From Impatiens glandulifera (lineage: Eukaryota; Streptophyta; Magnoliopsida; Ericales; Balsaminaceae): a stretch of DNA of 64,000 nt. This document shows, piece after piece, positions 33,981 through 43,902 of the stretch. Position numbers and translations under genes: made by a program. Numbering within the stretch: position 1 is the first letter of the stretch; each line of letters opens with the position of its first letter. The DNA lies in NCBI RefSeq assembly GCF_907164915.1, contig NC_061867.1:41462338-41526337 (forward strand). The letters are read 5' to 3'. Below the pieces are notes generated by a model. It was not told the origin of the DNA, searched no databases, and was given only the letters and a program-made list of their open reading frames with translations.

Positions 33981-35790
33981 GGGTGTGTTTGATGAGGGAG
34001 AATTTAAATTAGCATTGAAATTCTAATTCTAATTCTAATTCCATGAGAATTGGCATTGAATTACAATTCAATTATTATGTTTGTAAAAATTATAAAATTG
34101 TAATTTAATTCCAATTTCTATGTTTGGGAAAATGATAGAATTGTAATTCAATTCAAATTTCTATATTTGTAAAATAAAATATCGGTTTAAAATGTTAACT
34201 TCTTAAATATGTTTTCACGTTTTGGCACGTTTAATATATTTTTGACATGTTTAACACATTTAATACGTTTTTGACATGTTTAACATGCTTAACACGTTTT
34301 TTACACGTTTAACACGTTTTTAACATGTTTAACACGTTTTCACACTTAAAATACATTTTCACACGTTTAACATGTTTTTCACGTTTTTGGCACATTTAAC
34401 ATGTTTAACATGTTTAACACGTTTTTCACATGTTTAACATGTTTTTCACGTTTTTGACACGTTAAACACATTTTGGCATGTTTAACACATTTTAGACAAG
34501 TTTAACACGTTTTAGCACGTTTAACACGTTTAACACGTTTTTACACGTTTTGGGCACATTTAACATGTTTTTGATATTTTTAATACGTTTAACATGTTTT
34601 TTACACGTTTGATAAGATTAACACGTTTTTATGTTTTTGGCACATTTAACATATTTTTGACATGTTTAACACGTTTAAGATATTTTGACACGTTTAACAT
34701 GTTTTTGACACGTTTTACACATTTTTGGCACGTTTAACACGTTTTTAATATGTTTAATATGTCTTTGGTATGTTTAACACATTTTGATAAGTTTAACACA
34801 TTTTTGGCACGTTTAATATATTTTTCACGTTTTTGGCATGTTAAACACATTTTTGGCAAATTTAATATGTTTTAAACATGTCACAAGTGTGTTAAACGGG
34901 TCAAAGCGTATTAAACATGTCAAAATGTGGTAAATGTGCCAAAATTTAACAAACGTGTTAAACGTGCCAAAAATGTGTTAAACATACCAAAACGTGTTAA
35001 ACGTGCCAAAAACGTGTTAAATATGTCAAAAACGTGTTTAGCGTGCCAAAAGCATGATTAACGTGTTTAATTTGTTAAAACGTGTCAAAACGTAAAAACG
35101 TGTTAAATGTATCAAAAATGTGTTAAACGTGCCAAATAAGTGAAAAACTTGTTTAACGTGCCAAACATGTTAAACATGTCAAAAATGTGTTAAAAATGTG
35201 TCAAACGTGTCAAAAACATAAAAAAAAATATGTGAAACGTGTTAAATGTGTCAAATATATGAAAAACTTGTTAAACGTGCCAAAACGTGAAAAACGTGTT
35301 AAACGTGTCAAAATGTGGTAAACGTGTCAAAAACGTAAAAAAACGTGTTAAAACTGTCAAAAACGTGTTAAACGTGCCAAAAACATGAAAAACGTGTTTA
35401 ATGTGTTAAAAACGTGTTAAATGTGTCAAAAACGTGAAACCGTGTCAAAAATGTGTTAAACGTGTCAAATATGTGAAAAACTTGTTAAACGTGTCAAAAC
35501 ATGCAAAACGTGTCAAAACGTGTTAAACGTGTCAAAACGTGTTAAAAAATGAAAATCGTATTAAACGTGTCAAAAACGTGTTAAACGTTTCAAGGACGTG
35601 AAAAACGTGTTCAATGTGTCAAAAACGTGTTAAAAACATGAAAACATGTTAAACGTGTGAAAAACGTGTTGAACGTGTAAAAATGTGTTGAATGTGTGAA
35701 AAACGTGTTAAACGTGTTTAATGTATGAAAAACGTATTAAACATGTCAAAAATATGAAAAATGTATTAATTTAGAATTACAGTTCCGACC
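33981..35790. mobile_element. Fold-back-like element made of inverted ACGT-core repeats
   Basis: It begins AGGGTGTGTTTGATGAGG with AATTC-rich units (TTGTAATTCAATTCC type, 34015-34175). From about 34190 to 34870 roughly 20-bp units of the form TTTAACACGTTTTTGACACG repeat on the plus strand. From about 34880 to 35768 the reverse complement (CGTGTCAAAAACGTGTTAAA) repeats. The turnaround is near 34862-34885 (ATGTTTTAAACATG). It interrupts copia-relic sequence on both sides. There are no ORFs. Arms are degenerate, not exact. The size and design resemble plant fold-back or giant-TIR elements, but target-site duplication and unique terminal inverted repeats are not clear. Confidence 0.8.
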
Positions 35791-35945
35791 TAAAAATATT
35801 AAAATTGATAAAATAACTTGTAAACTTTTTGTGTGACTTATAACAAGGTTTATAATAATGGTTTATAATAATTGTATGAAAAATTTGATCATATTTTGAT
35901 TTTAACTAAAAAGTCAATGAAAGTCACAATTGTGTATACTATGTG
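35791..35945. repeat. Copia-relic fragment matching 15740-15870, right of the inverted array
   Basis: Shares GACTTATAACAA, TTTATAATAATG and AAATTTGATCATA with the decayed copia sequence at 15 kb, in the same orientation as the left fragment at 33836. Confidence 0.65.
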
Positions 35946-36714
35946 TAACCTTCGGAAAACTTTTGTCCCAGAAAAAACTTGAGTTCGAGAAATTTCAAAA
36001 TTGGTTGCGTGTCAGAAATCTTTTTAATAAAACTTTATTTTAAAAAAATTTATAAAAATATGTAATGATATTTTGAAATTAATTATAACAATAATTAATT
36101 AAGATCAAATTTTAAATAATTTTTTTAATTAAAATAATCAAATTAAAATTTGATTAAAGAAATCTGTATTTAAATTAATTAAAAATAATTTTAAAAATTT
36201 TTTTATTTGATAAGAGTTGTCAATTGATTTTTAAAATTAATAAAATTTTACGTCTACAAACGTATTTTTAATTAGAGTCTTTTTTATGTTCTGTGTTTGA
36301 TGATACTCGGGAAATAATTTTCGCAATATCCTTCGTACTCATTTTAAAACGGTCTCTAGTTTATAAAGTCTTGGCTTTTGAAAAAAAAAGTTTTATTACG
36401 TTTTATTTAACCAATTATTATTCAAATCTTAGACATGCACATGTTTTATTGTATTTAACATTGTAAAAACAATATTAAATGTTGATACATGAGGCTGATG
36501 CCAACGATCAATGAGGATGTTACCTGAAAAATATCAGTTTTAGGGTATTAGAATCTAAAAATAAATCTCAAACAGGCCCTTATCAAAATATTTTTTGTAA
36601 AAATATTCTAAACATATTTTGAAATCATTTTTTATTTTTTTTCCATATTCTTAGAATATGGCTTAGGATTTTAAAATTATAAAAATAATTTTAAAATATA
36701 AACCAAACAGGCCA
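35946..36714. other. AT-rich spacer, no gene seen
   Basis: Long A/T tracts. CAAACAGGCCC near 36572 and CCAAACAGGCC near 36705 look like ends of a small MITE-like repeat, but the arms are not clearly inverted. Confidence 0.4.
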
Positions 36715-36925
36715 TAGGATCGGTCCTATCGGTCATGGGTGCGATTCCTTCGGTCTTGGGTTGGGATCCCTCGGTCGAGGTATGGGAACTCTCGGTCGGG
36801 TGTTGAAAACTCTCGGTCGGATGCAAGAGTCATCTCATGGTTGCGGAAGTCATCAATCGGGGTGCGGGAATCCTTGATCGGGGTGTGAGATTCCTCGATC
36901 GGGCGCAAAATTCTTTGGTCGGGGC
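36715..36925. repeat. Minisatellite, about seven GC-richer units near 29 bp
   Basis: Degenerate units of the form CTCGGTCGGGTGTTGAAAA / CCTTGATCGGGGTGTGAGA repeat head to tail. It stands out from the AT-rich surroundings. An open minus-strand frame (36726-36908) is only a by-product of the repeat. Confidence 0.85.
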
Positions 36926-38640
36926 TTATAAATGATTCTAGGATCGTGTTCCAATCAAGAAATCAGATAATCAAGTAGTATATGAAATTGATCGAACTGA
37001 AATGTAAAAATTTCAATTTAAACTTCTAATTCGAATTATAGTGTGATTAAAAGCTTACTTGGAACTAGAGAACACTCCTTAACTCTTTTAGAAGCTTCAT
37101 GAAAACATGAATCAGAAATGTACAATCTTACGAAATTTTCAAAATTTCAGAAAAGCTTAAAGATCTTCAATGACGGATTTATGTTCAAGAGTGATTGAGA
37201 GCTTGAGAGTGGATCTCTTGCCTTCAGTTTGTCTAGATGAGGCTATTTATAGCCTCCCAAGGTCGTTTCATTAAGCAAGTTGATCGAATTTTTGTCAAAA
37301 CCATCAATGACATTTTGTTTGTTCTTCATCCGACTTGCCCAATTTGGCCAACATGAGGCCTATGATCGTAGGAGAAACGATCACCATGGTGCTTTTGAAT
37401 CAACTGTTATAGTGGACTAACAATGAAGTTCCATCTTTGAAAATCAAGGATGAGATTTGTTCTTACCATGTTCGTCGTCACGAGGAATAAGACTAACCAG
37501 GTGAAACGACGACGTTTTGGGCAAAGAATCGAACGTGGGACACTCCGTCCATTTTCCATTTGCGATGGGCGATCCACGCGCATTTGGGTTGACGTCGTTA
37601 GAGGCATCCTCTATTGATTTGTTGTTGCACAGAAGCACGTTTCTTCTATTGTAGAAGGCTACGCGGTTGGCCATCTGATGGTTGTGAGGTCTGTTGCACT
37701 AATTCGTCTTGGTTTCAGTTGCAGCAGATTCCAACTCTTTTCCAACCTTGGAGCTTGTTTAAAATTGATTTTTTTTCAAGCCCTTTTTACTCCATTTTCA
37801 ACCTACAAAATATACAAAATATTTTTAATAAATATGACATTTATTTTGTCTATTTATTTTAATTTTTGTATATTTTTTGGTTTTAATAAATAATTTATTT
37901 GGGATAAAATGGATTAACATTTGTGCTAAATTATTTATTTTAAACCCCTTTGATTTTCTTAAAATTAATTTGAGATAAAATGAGTACACATTTATCCTAA
38001 ATTATTTTATTTATTTTTCTTGGCCTTAACTTAATTAATTGGGGATTAATTATTTTAATAATTAATCCAATTAATTATTTAATCACGTTTAGCCTTAATT
38101 TTAATAATTTTGAATTTATTTATTCAAAATAATTTATAAATTCGGGAAGTTAAATTTTAGTACTTATAGAGTGCCCCTCTCGAACTGAGTTTGATTATAA
38201 CAAACTAGTTTTTGAAAACGTGGGTTCGAGTATGACATCTAACACTAAATTTTTCTGTCTAGTTTCATTTCTTTGTAAAAGTAATGGAAAGATAGAACTT
38301 AGAATGAGCAGATGTTGGAGTGACCTTCGTGTTGTTGCGTGTAGCATTTGTCGAGGCTTTCCAAGTATTGATCAGGGATTATGAATATTTTATTGGTGGT
38401 TATCTTAACAAGAATGAATTTTGGATCCTGTTTTACAGATCTTAACAAAGTATATGTAAAGTCTATATGATGATGGTGCATAAATGACCATAGATATTTG
38501 TTAAAAAATCAACTTTTATTAAACGTGAATATCAATATATTATTCATGTCAGATGCATTTTCAACTAACGGGCGATAGTATTTAGTTAATGTTTGTTGGG
38601 ATAGTCATAAATGACTAGGGTCAATGTCACTCAATAAGAC
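36926..38640. other. Non-coding region, unrecognised; possible LTR remnants
   Basis: Several short ORFs at 37400-37890 have no family resemblance. The texture (for example TTATTTGGGATAAAATGG, TTAATTAATTGGGGATTAAT) is that of old LTR DNA. No gene is supported. Confidence 0.4.
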
Positions 38641-38649
38641 AAAAGGAGG

Positions 38650-39445
38650 ACCTGCAAAATTTGATAAAATTATTCATATGGGTTACTAATAAGTAATATT
38701 TTTAAAACGATCACATGCAAATGATCGTAGGACTATCAACATATAGGTTTTCATGAGGGTTGATAAACTTTCTCACGAGGGTTACTAACAAGTAACATGT
38801 TGGAACAATCATGTGTAAATGATAGTAGTATTATCAACATATAACTTTTACGTGAGAGATGATGAACTTACTCAAGAGGGTTACCAACAAGTACATGTTG
38901 AGATCATGTGCGAATGATCGTAGTACTATCAACAAATAGATTTTCGTGAGGGTTGATGAACTTGCTCACGTGGGTTACCAACAAGTAATATGTTGAGAAC
39001 AATCATGTGTGAATGATCGTAGTACTATCAACAAATATGTTTTCGTGAGGGTTGATGAACTTGCTCACATAAATTATTAACAAGTAACGTGTATGAACGA
39101 TCATGTGTGAATGACCGTAGTATTATCAACAAATAAGTTTTACGTGAGAGTTGATGAACTTGCTCATGGGGGTTACTAACAAGTAATGTTTTAGAACGAT
39201 CATGTGTGAATGATCGTAGTATTATCAACAGATAAGTTTTATATGAGAGTTAATGAACTTGCTCACGGGAATTACTAACAAATAATATTTTTTTTGAGTG
39301 ATCATATGTGAATGATCGTGAGTACCTATTGGACAATAGGGTTTATTTTGTAGATTTTGATAAAAATTTATTGTGGAAGTTGATAAACTTATCACAGGAG
39401 TTATTAACAAGTAATGTGTTGGAGCAAACATATATAAATGCTCGT
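38650..39445. repeat. About eight tandem units of 99 bp with internal palindromes, putative LTR of the minus-strand copia
   Basis: Units start at about 38650, 38757, 38858, 38950, 39050, 39149, 39248 and 39378. Each has GTTGATGAACTTGCTCAC, GTTACTAACAAGTAAT and CGATCATGTGTGAATGATCG. The last phrase is a palindrome (CGATCAT, 6-base loop, ATGATCG). The array lies directly downstream, in element orientation, of the RNase H end of the copia relic at 39445-42800, so it probably sits in that element's LTR. Confidence 0.88.
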
Positions 39446-42400
39446 GGTTGTAACCCCCGAGAAATTCCTAGTGCGTAGCTTAACATGCATCATGGACACA
39501 TGGGGAATCGTAGGGTGGCTCGAGGTTCGATGCATTTCAACCTTGGTTTGCGTGTCATGCATCTTTTTAAAACGATATGGAAGAGAGACGTAACTTGGAC
39601 AGTAAGGAGTCAAACCAAGGTCGAAGTAGTGACTTTGTGAGGATATCAGCAAGTTGATCATCAATAGACATAAAAATACCCGAAACTTGCCTTTTTTAAT
39701 AACTTCATGAACAAAATGATAGGCTAAGGCTATATATTTTATCTTAGAGTAGAAAATAAGATTAGCACGAAGATTGTTAGAATAGATAAACGGATTGGTT
39801 GTGGGAAGGTAACCAAGTTTAGTGAGCAAGTATAAGACTAATAGAAGTTCACTAGCTGTGTCAGCTAAGGCTTTGTATTCTGTAATTAGGTTTTTTTTCT
39901 CCGAATTAGTGTCGTGGTGGTGCTACGGTTGAGGAACGAGCAACATATCTTTGCTTCCGAGAGCTTCAAGAGATGAGAGTGCTACTGCGATACAACAATT
40001 AACTAGTGGTGGAGATATAATCATCCTTATCACCCGCCCAATCTGTATCCGAGTAAGCATGAAGGGTTAGCGGAGAAATTTTCGAGATGAAGATTCCTTG
40101 GTTGCAATAGCCCACCAGATAACGAAGCACCCATTTGAGGGCAGACCAATGTGTCGTTCTGGGATGGTGCATGAACTGCACAAGTTTGTTGGTGATGAAG
40201 GCAATGTCTGGGCGAGTAATACTTAAGTATTGAAGACTTCCCACAAGTGCACAATACTTAGTTGGGGAATGTAGGATATCACCAGAATCTTTGAGTAAGG
40301 TGTTAGCCATGTCTGATTTATGGAGTAGATCATTGATGTATATCCTTTGCGAAAGAAAGAGTCTCGTGACAGAATGAATTACTTCGACGTCCAAAAATAG
40401 GTAAGACATCCAAGATCCTTCAGCGAAAATCGAGCAGCAAGAGTGGAAATAAGGTTAGAAAGCTCTGTAGAGGAACTCCAATAGCAATGATATCATCAAC
40501 ATATACTAATAAATAGAGTGTGGAACCTGAATTTTGGTAGATGAAGAGAGATGCACCTATAGTTGAATTGACAAAGCCAAAAGAAATGAGAAACGTGCGA
40601 AGCTTCGTATACCAAGCGCGAGGGACTTGCTTTATGCCATAAATTTCCTTTTTGAGGCAACAAACATGATAAGGGAAACTTTTATTGATAAAACCGGGGG
40701 TTGGAGCATAAATACGTTCTCTTTGAGCATCCCTTGAAGAAAGACATTATTGACATCAAGTTGGTGGATGGATCATCCATGATGAATTGTAAGTGTGAGG
40801 ACAATGCGAATGATGACTTGTTTAACAACCAGACTAAATGTCTCTATATAGTCCAACCAGGGCATTTATGAAAACCTTTGGCGAGTAGTTGAGCCTTTTA
40901 CCGATCAATCAAGCCATCCGATGTCATTTGATTCGAAAAACACATTTGCATCCAACCAAATTTTGAGTAGAGAACCGACTAACAAGTTCCCTCTTTGAGC
41001 GCCAATTAGGATCGCGAAGAGCTTGGGTGATGGTGTTGGGTTCGAGTAGAAGAGAGGGTTGGACAATAAGATTAAGATTCTTAAGGGGTTTGTCAATGTT
41101 TTTTTAGATCGGGTGATGATGCCAACCCCATCGGGTTGGGGTTTCTTGTGAGGGTTGACAGCGGGTTGAGATGGTGGCACAAAACATTATGGGGATGATG
41201 ATCGAGGGGACTCGGATTGGCCATAGAAGGGTGGGGGAGCCCATACCTTATCTAGGGGGTTTAGGGTGGTACTAACCATGAGTTGATTTATGGGATGGAG
41301 TACAGAGAGCTGAAGTGGGTCTTATTGTTGTTTTGTACTCGGAATGGTTTGAGGGACTAGGGAGCTGCATGAGAATTCAGATTCAATGAACTTGACATGG
41401 CGAGAGGTGTATATCCTTCTAGTGGTTGGATTGAGACACGCGTATGCATGTTGATCGACCGAGTAACCTATAAAAACACACATAGTAGACTTTGGTGCAA
41501 GTTTATGGTTAACATATGGTTTAATCCTGGGAAAATACAAATAACCAAAACACTTTAACTTATGATAATTTGGGAAAATTTTGAGTAATTTGTAATAGGG
41601 TGACTAGTGCCCAAAAATTGATGTTGGGAGTCGATTGATGAGATAAGCGACTATTGTCATGGCATGAGGCCAACATGTGCCGAGTGATGGAGAAGAGAGA
41701 GACCGATTTTGGCAATGTATCGATTATGGCGTTCAGAAATTCCATTGTCTTTAGGTGTATGAGAAGCATGGTGTGATGGCTTATGCCATGAGTGCTTAAA
41801 AAGGGACGAAGACCAATATATTCTCCACCATTATCCGTGTAAAGAATTTTGATGTTGTGTTGAAAGAAATTTTCAACGATCGATTTAAATTTAGAAAATA
41901 AAGTTTGCACATCAGATTTGCGTTTTATCGAATATAGCCAAATATAGCGAGTGAAATGATCAACATATATGAAATAGTAGCGAAAACCATCAATTGATAA
42001 AATAGGGAGGTCCATACATCAGAGAAAATTATTTCCAAAGGATAAAATGATTTAACAGTGTATTCATGGAAAAGAAGTTTATAACTTTTGTTTATTTGAC
42101 ATGAGTTTCAATATGATTGTTAGAATTTATTTAAACCAAAGAAAAATACTGTTGAATAAAAGTGAAGATAGAAGAGGAGGGAAGCCCAAACCTATGGTGT
42201 CATGAAGTAGAGGAGTTTGTACGGACAAAGTGGACAGACATGGAGTTGGCTGGCCAGATAAAGAGTCCATTCACGTACGGGCATTTATGGGTTGTTTGGC
42301 TCGTCTGCAAGTTCTTTACATGAAAAGAGATTGGCAGGAAAACAACAACAAAGTTAGTTTGTTTGGTAAGCTGAGAAACAGAAAGGATTTTTTATTGCAT

Positions 42401-42810
42401 GGAAGGAACGCATAAAGTATTTGAGAGAGATAAGTCATTAAGTAAAAGTGTTCCAAAATTAGAGATGTTTAAACCTAAACCGTTACCTATAAATAGTGAG
42501 TCTGGACCCGTGTACAAATGATGAAGTGCTAAATTGGCTAGATAATTGGTGACATGATGCGTCGTGCCATTTTCAACCAAAAAATTATTTTGAGATGTGC
42601 CAATGATTGTAGCATGGACTTAAACTTGTCTAGGGTTAGCAAAAGAGTCACGAGGAGGCGGCGGGACACCAAGATGCTGCTTCTTGAAGGTGTGACACTG
42701 AGACAAAACATGACCCTTGACAGCGGCCAAGAAACGGTTTGCGATTTCTAGGGCGTGAAGTGGATGATGCAGATCAATCATGTCTTTTATAGCATGATCC
42801 TTGTCTATAA
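39445..42810 (-). pseudogene. RE1-like Ty1-copia Gag-Pol relic
   Basis: In element order on the minus strand: a gag knuckle-like piece (GHVLSQCHTF, about 42700); protease region THHVTNYLANLALHHLYTGP (42392-42580), where the expected catalytic Asp-Ser/Thr-Gly reads ENG; integrase core (42015-41560) with FIYVDHFTRYIWLY and LYTDNGGEY; integrase C-terminal block HKLAPKSTMCVFIGYS (41540-41322); RT start near 41180-40905; RT tail and RNase H (40409-39999) with LVGSLQYLSITRPDIAF and AYSDTDWAGDKDDY; and the RNase H tail IALAYHFVHEVIKKG (39829-39404). Frameshifts and stops separate all pieces. Pol of copia elements cleaves, copies and integrates the retroelement. It is dead here. Confidence 0.93.
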
Positions 42811-42975
42811 CGTAATCCCATAATACTCAAAGATGAATTTTAAGAATGTAGAATCAAAAGAAGCTGTCTAGATTCTCGGTTAAATAAGCTTATGAAGGAA
42901 AATGTGAATCAATTTAGAGGCGAATTCTAGAAGGAGATAAAATTTTGAATTTGATTAGTAATTTGTAGTTCAATG
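42811..42975. other. Junction between copia relic and LINE fragment
   Basis: No coding content recognised; precise edges of either element cannot be set. Confidence 0.35.
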
Positions 42976-42989
42976 AACGAAATAACAAT

Positions 42990-43610
42990 CTATCCTGGAA
43001 AATCGAAAGAAATAGAAAGTATTTTGCTGGTTTAGCATGGAAAACATCATAACAAAAGAACAGGTGGTCAACTGCATAAAATGGTATGGTCTACGAAGAT
43101 AATTCTTCAACACCAATTCATCCTTTAGCTGATTTATAGGAAGAGACTGACGACGCGAGATATAATTCAAAAATACATAAATATACCTGATGCTAATTGT
43201 CTAGTATGTGATGGGAACTAGGAAAACATATATCATTTATTTGGGGAATGCTCATTCGCATCTATATTTTGGTCTAATTTTGCAAAGAATATGAACATCC
43301 TTAACTTCCCCAAAACATTAAATGAAATCAAAGAAATGATAACGATGAAAGGGAAGATAGACAACTTATACGCAAATTTGCTGAAATGCTTTTATGGAGC
43401 AATGATCTACAATGTGTGGAAGGAAAGAAATGCAATAATTTATAGTACAATACGCCAGATTAGTAAAGAAAGTCTGGAAAGATGTAGTTGTGGACGACAA
43501 TGCACTAAATCATACTTGGAGAGCAATTTAGAAGAATGAAAAAAACTGGAGCTTAAGCCAAAGATGGGATATCTCATATGCAATAGTCACTAACAAAATA
43601 ACGAAAATAT
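42990..43610 (+). pseudogene. LINE ORF2 C-terminal fragment (zf-RVT domain)
   Basis: The plus strand reads, with stops, the zinc-binding reverse-transcriptase-associated domain typical of plant LINEs: IIQKYINIPDANCLVCDG, then a stop, then YHLFGECSFASIFWSNF (C-x2-C ... H-x4-C), and MIYNVWKERNAIIYSTIRQ, the conserved tail motif. The open part is 43291-43539. It is 5'-truncated, and no poly-A tail is visible before the MORF8 5' region that begins about 43620. It may be from the LINE family of copy A, whose own zf-RVT is missing. Confidence 0.85.
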
Positions 43611-43729
43611 AATGTGTTCGTTTAGGGTTCCGCCGCCGTGTCGTCGCGAGAAAAGAGAGAAGAGAGGGAATAGAGAGAGAAAGAAAATAACGAAATAAAA
43701 AAATTTAAATATTTATATAAAAATAATTA

Positions 43730-43739
43730 TTTCGCGAAA
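43730..43739. promoter_or_regulatory. E2F-like palindrome TTTCGCGAAA upstream of the MORF8-like gene
   Basis: A perfect match to the E2F/DP consensus palindrome about 165 bp before the ATG at 43903. Further CGCGAA and ACGCGATAA phrases follow to 43770. Function is inferred only from the motif. A telo-box (TAGGGTTTT, 43887-43895) lies in the 5' leader. Confidence 0.35.
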
Positions 43740-43902
43740 CGCGAAGTCTATTCGCATTACGCGATAAGGGTATTTTCGTCTAAAAAACAAAACGGTGACC
43801 ATGATGCAAATAAAGACGGGTCATTACGTCAATTTCCCAAATAATAAAGCATCGTTTGCCCTGAAAAACCTCCTTTTCTCTGGCTCTAGGGTTTTGGCGG
43901 AA

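Noticed and set aside
38650..39445. Possible CRISPR or centromeric satellite
   Set aside because: Units diverge evenly, have no unique spacers, and sit next to copia RNase H sequence in the position of an LTR.
42230..42751. Plus-strand ORFs at 42230-42415 and 42554-42751
   Set aside because: They are antisense shadows of the protease and gag part of the minus-strand copia relic.
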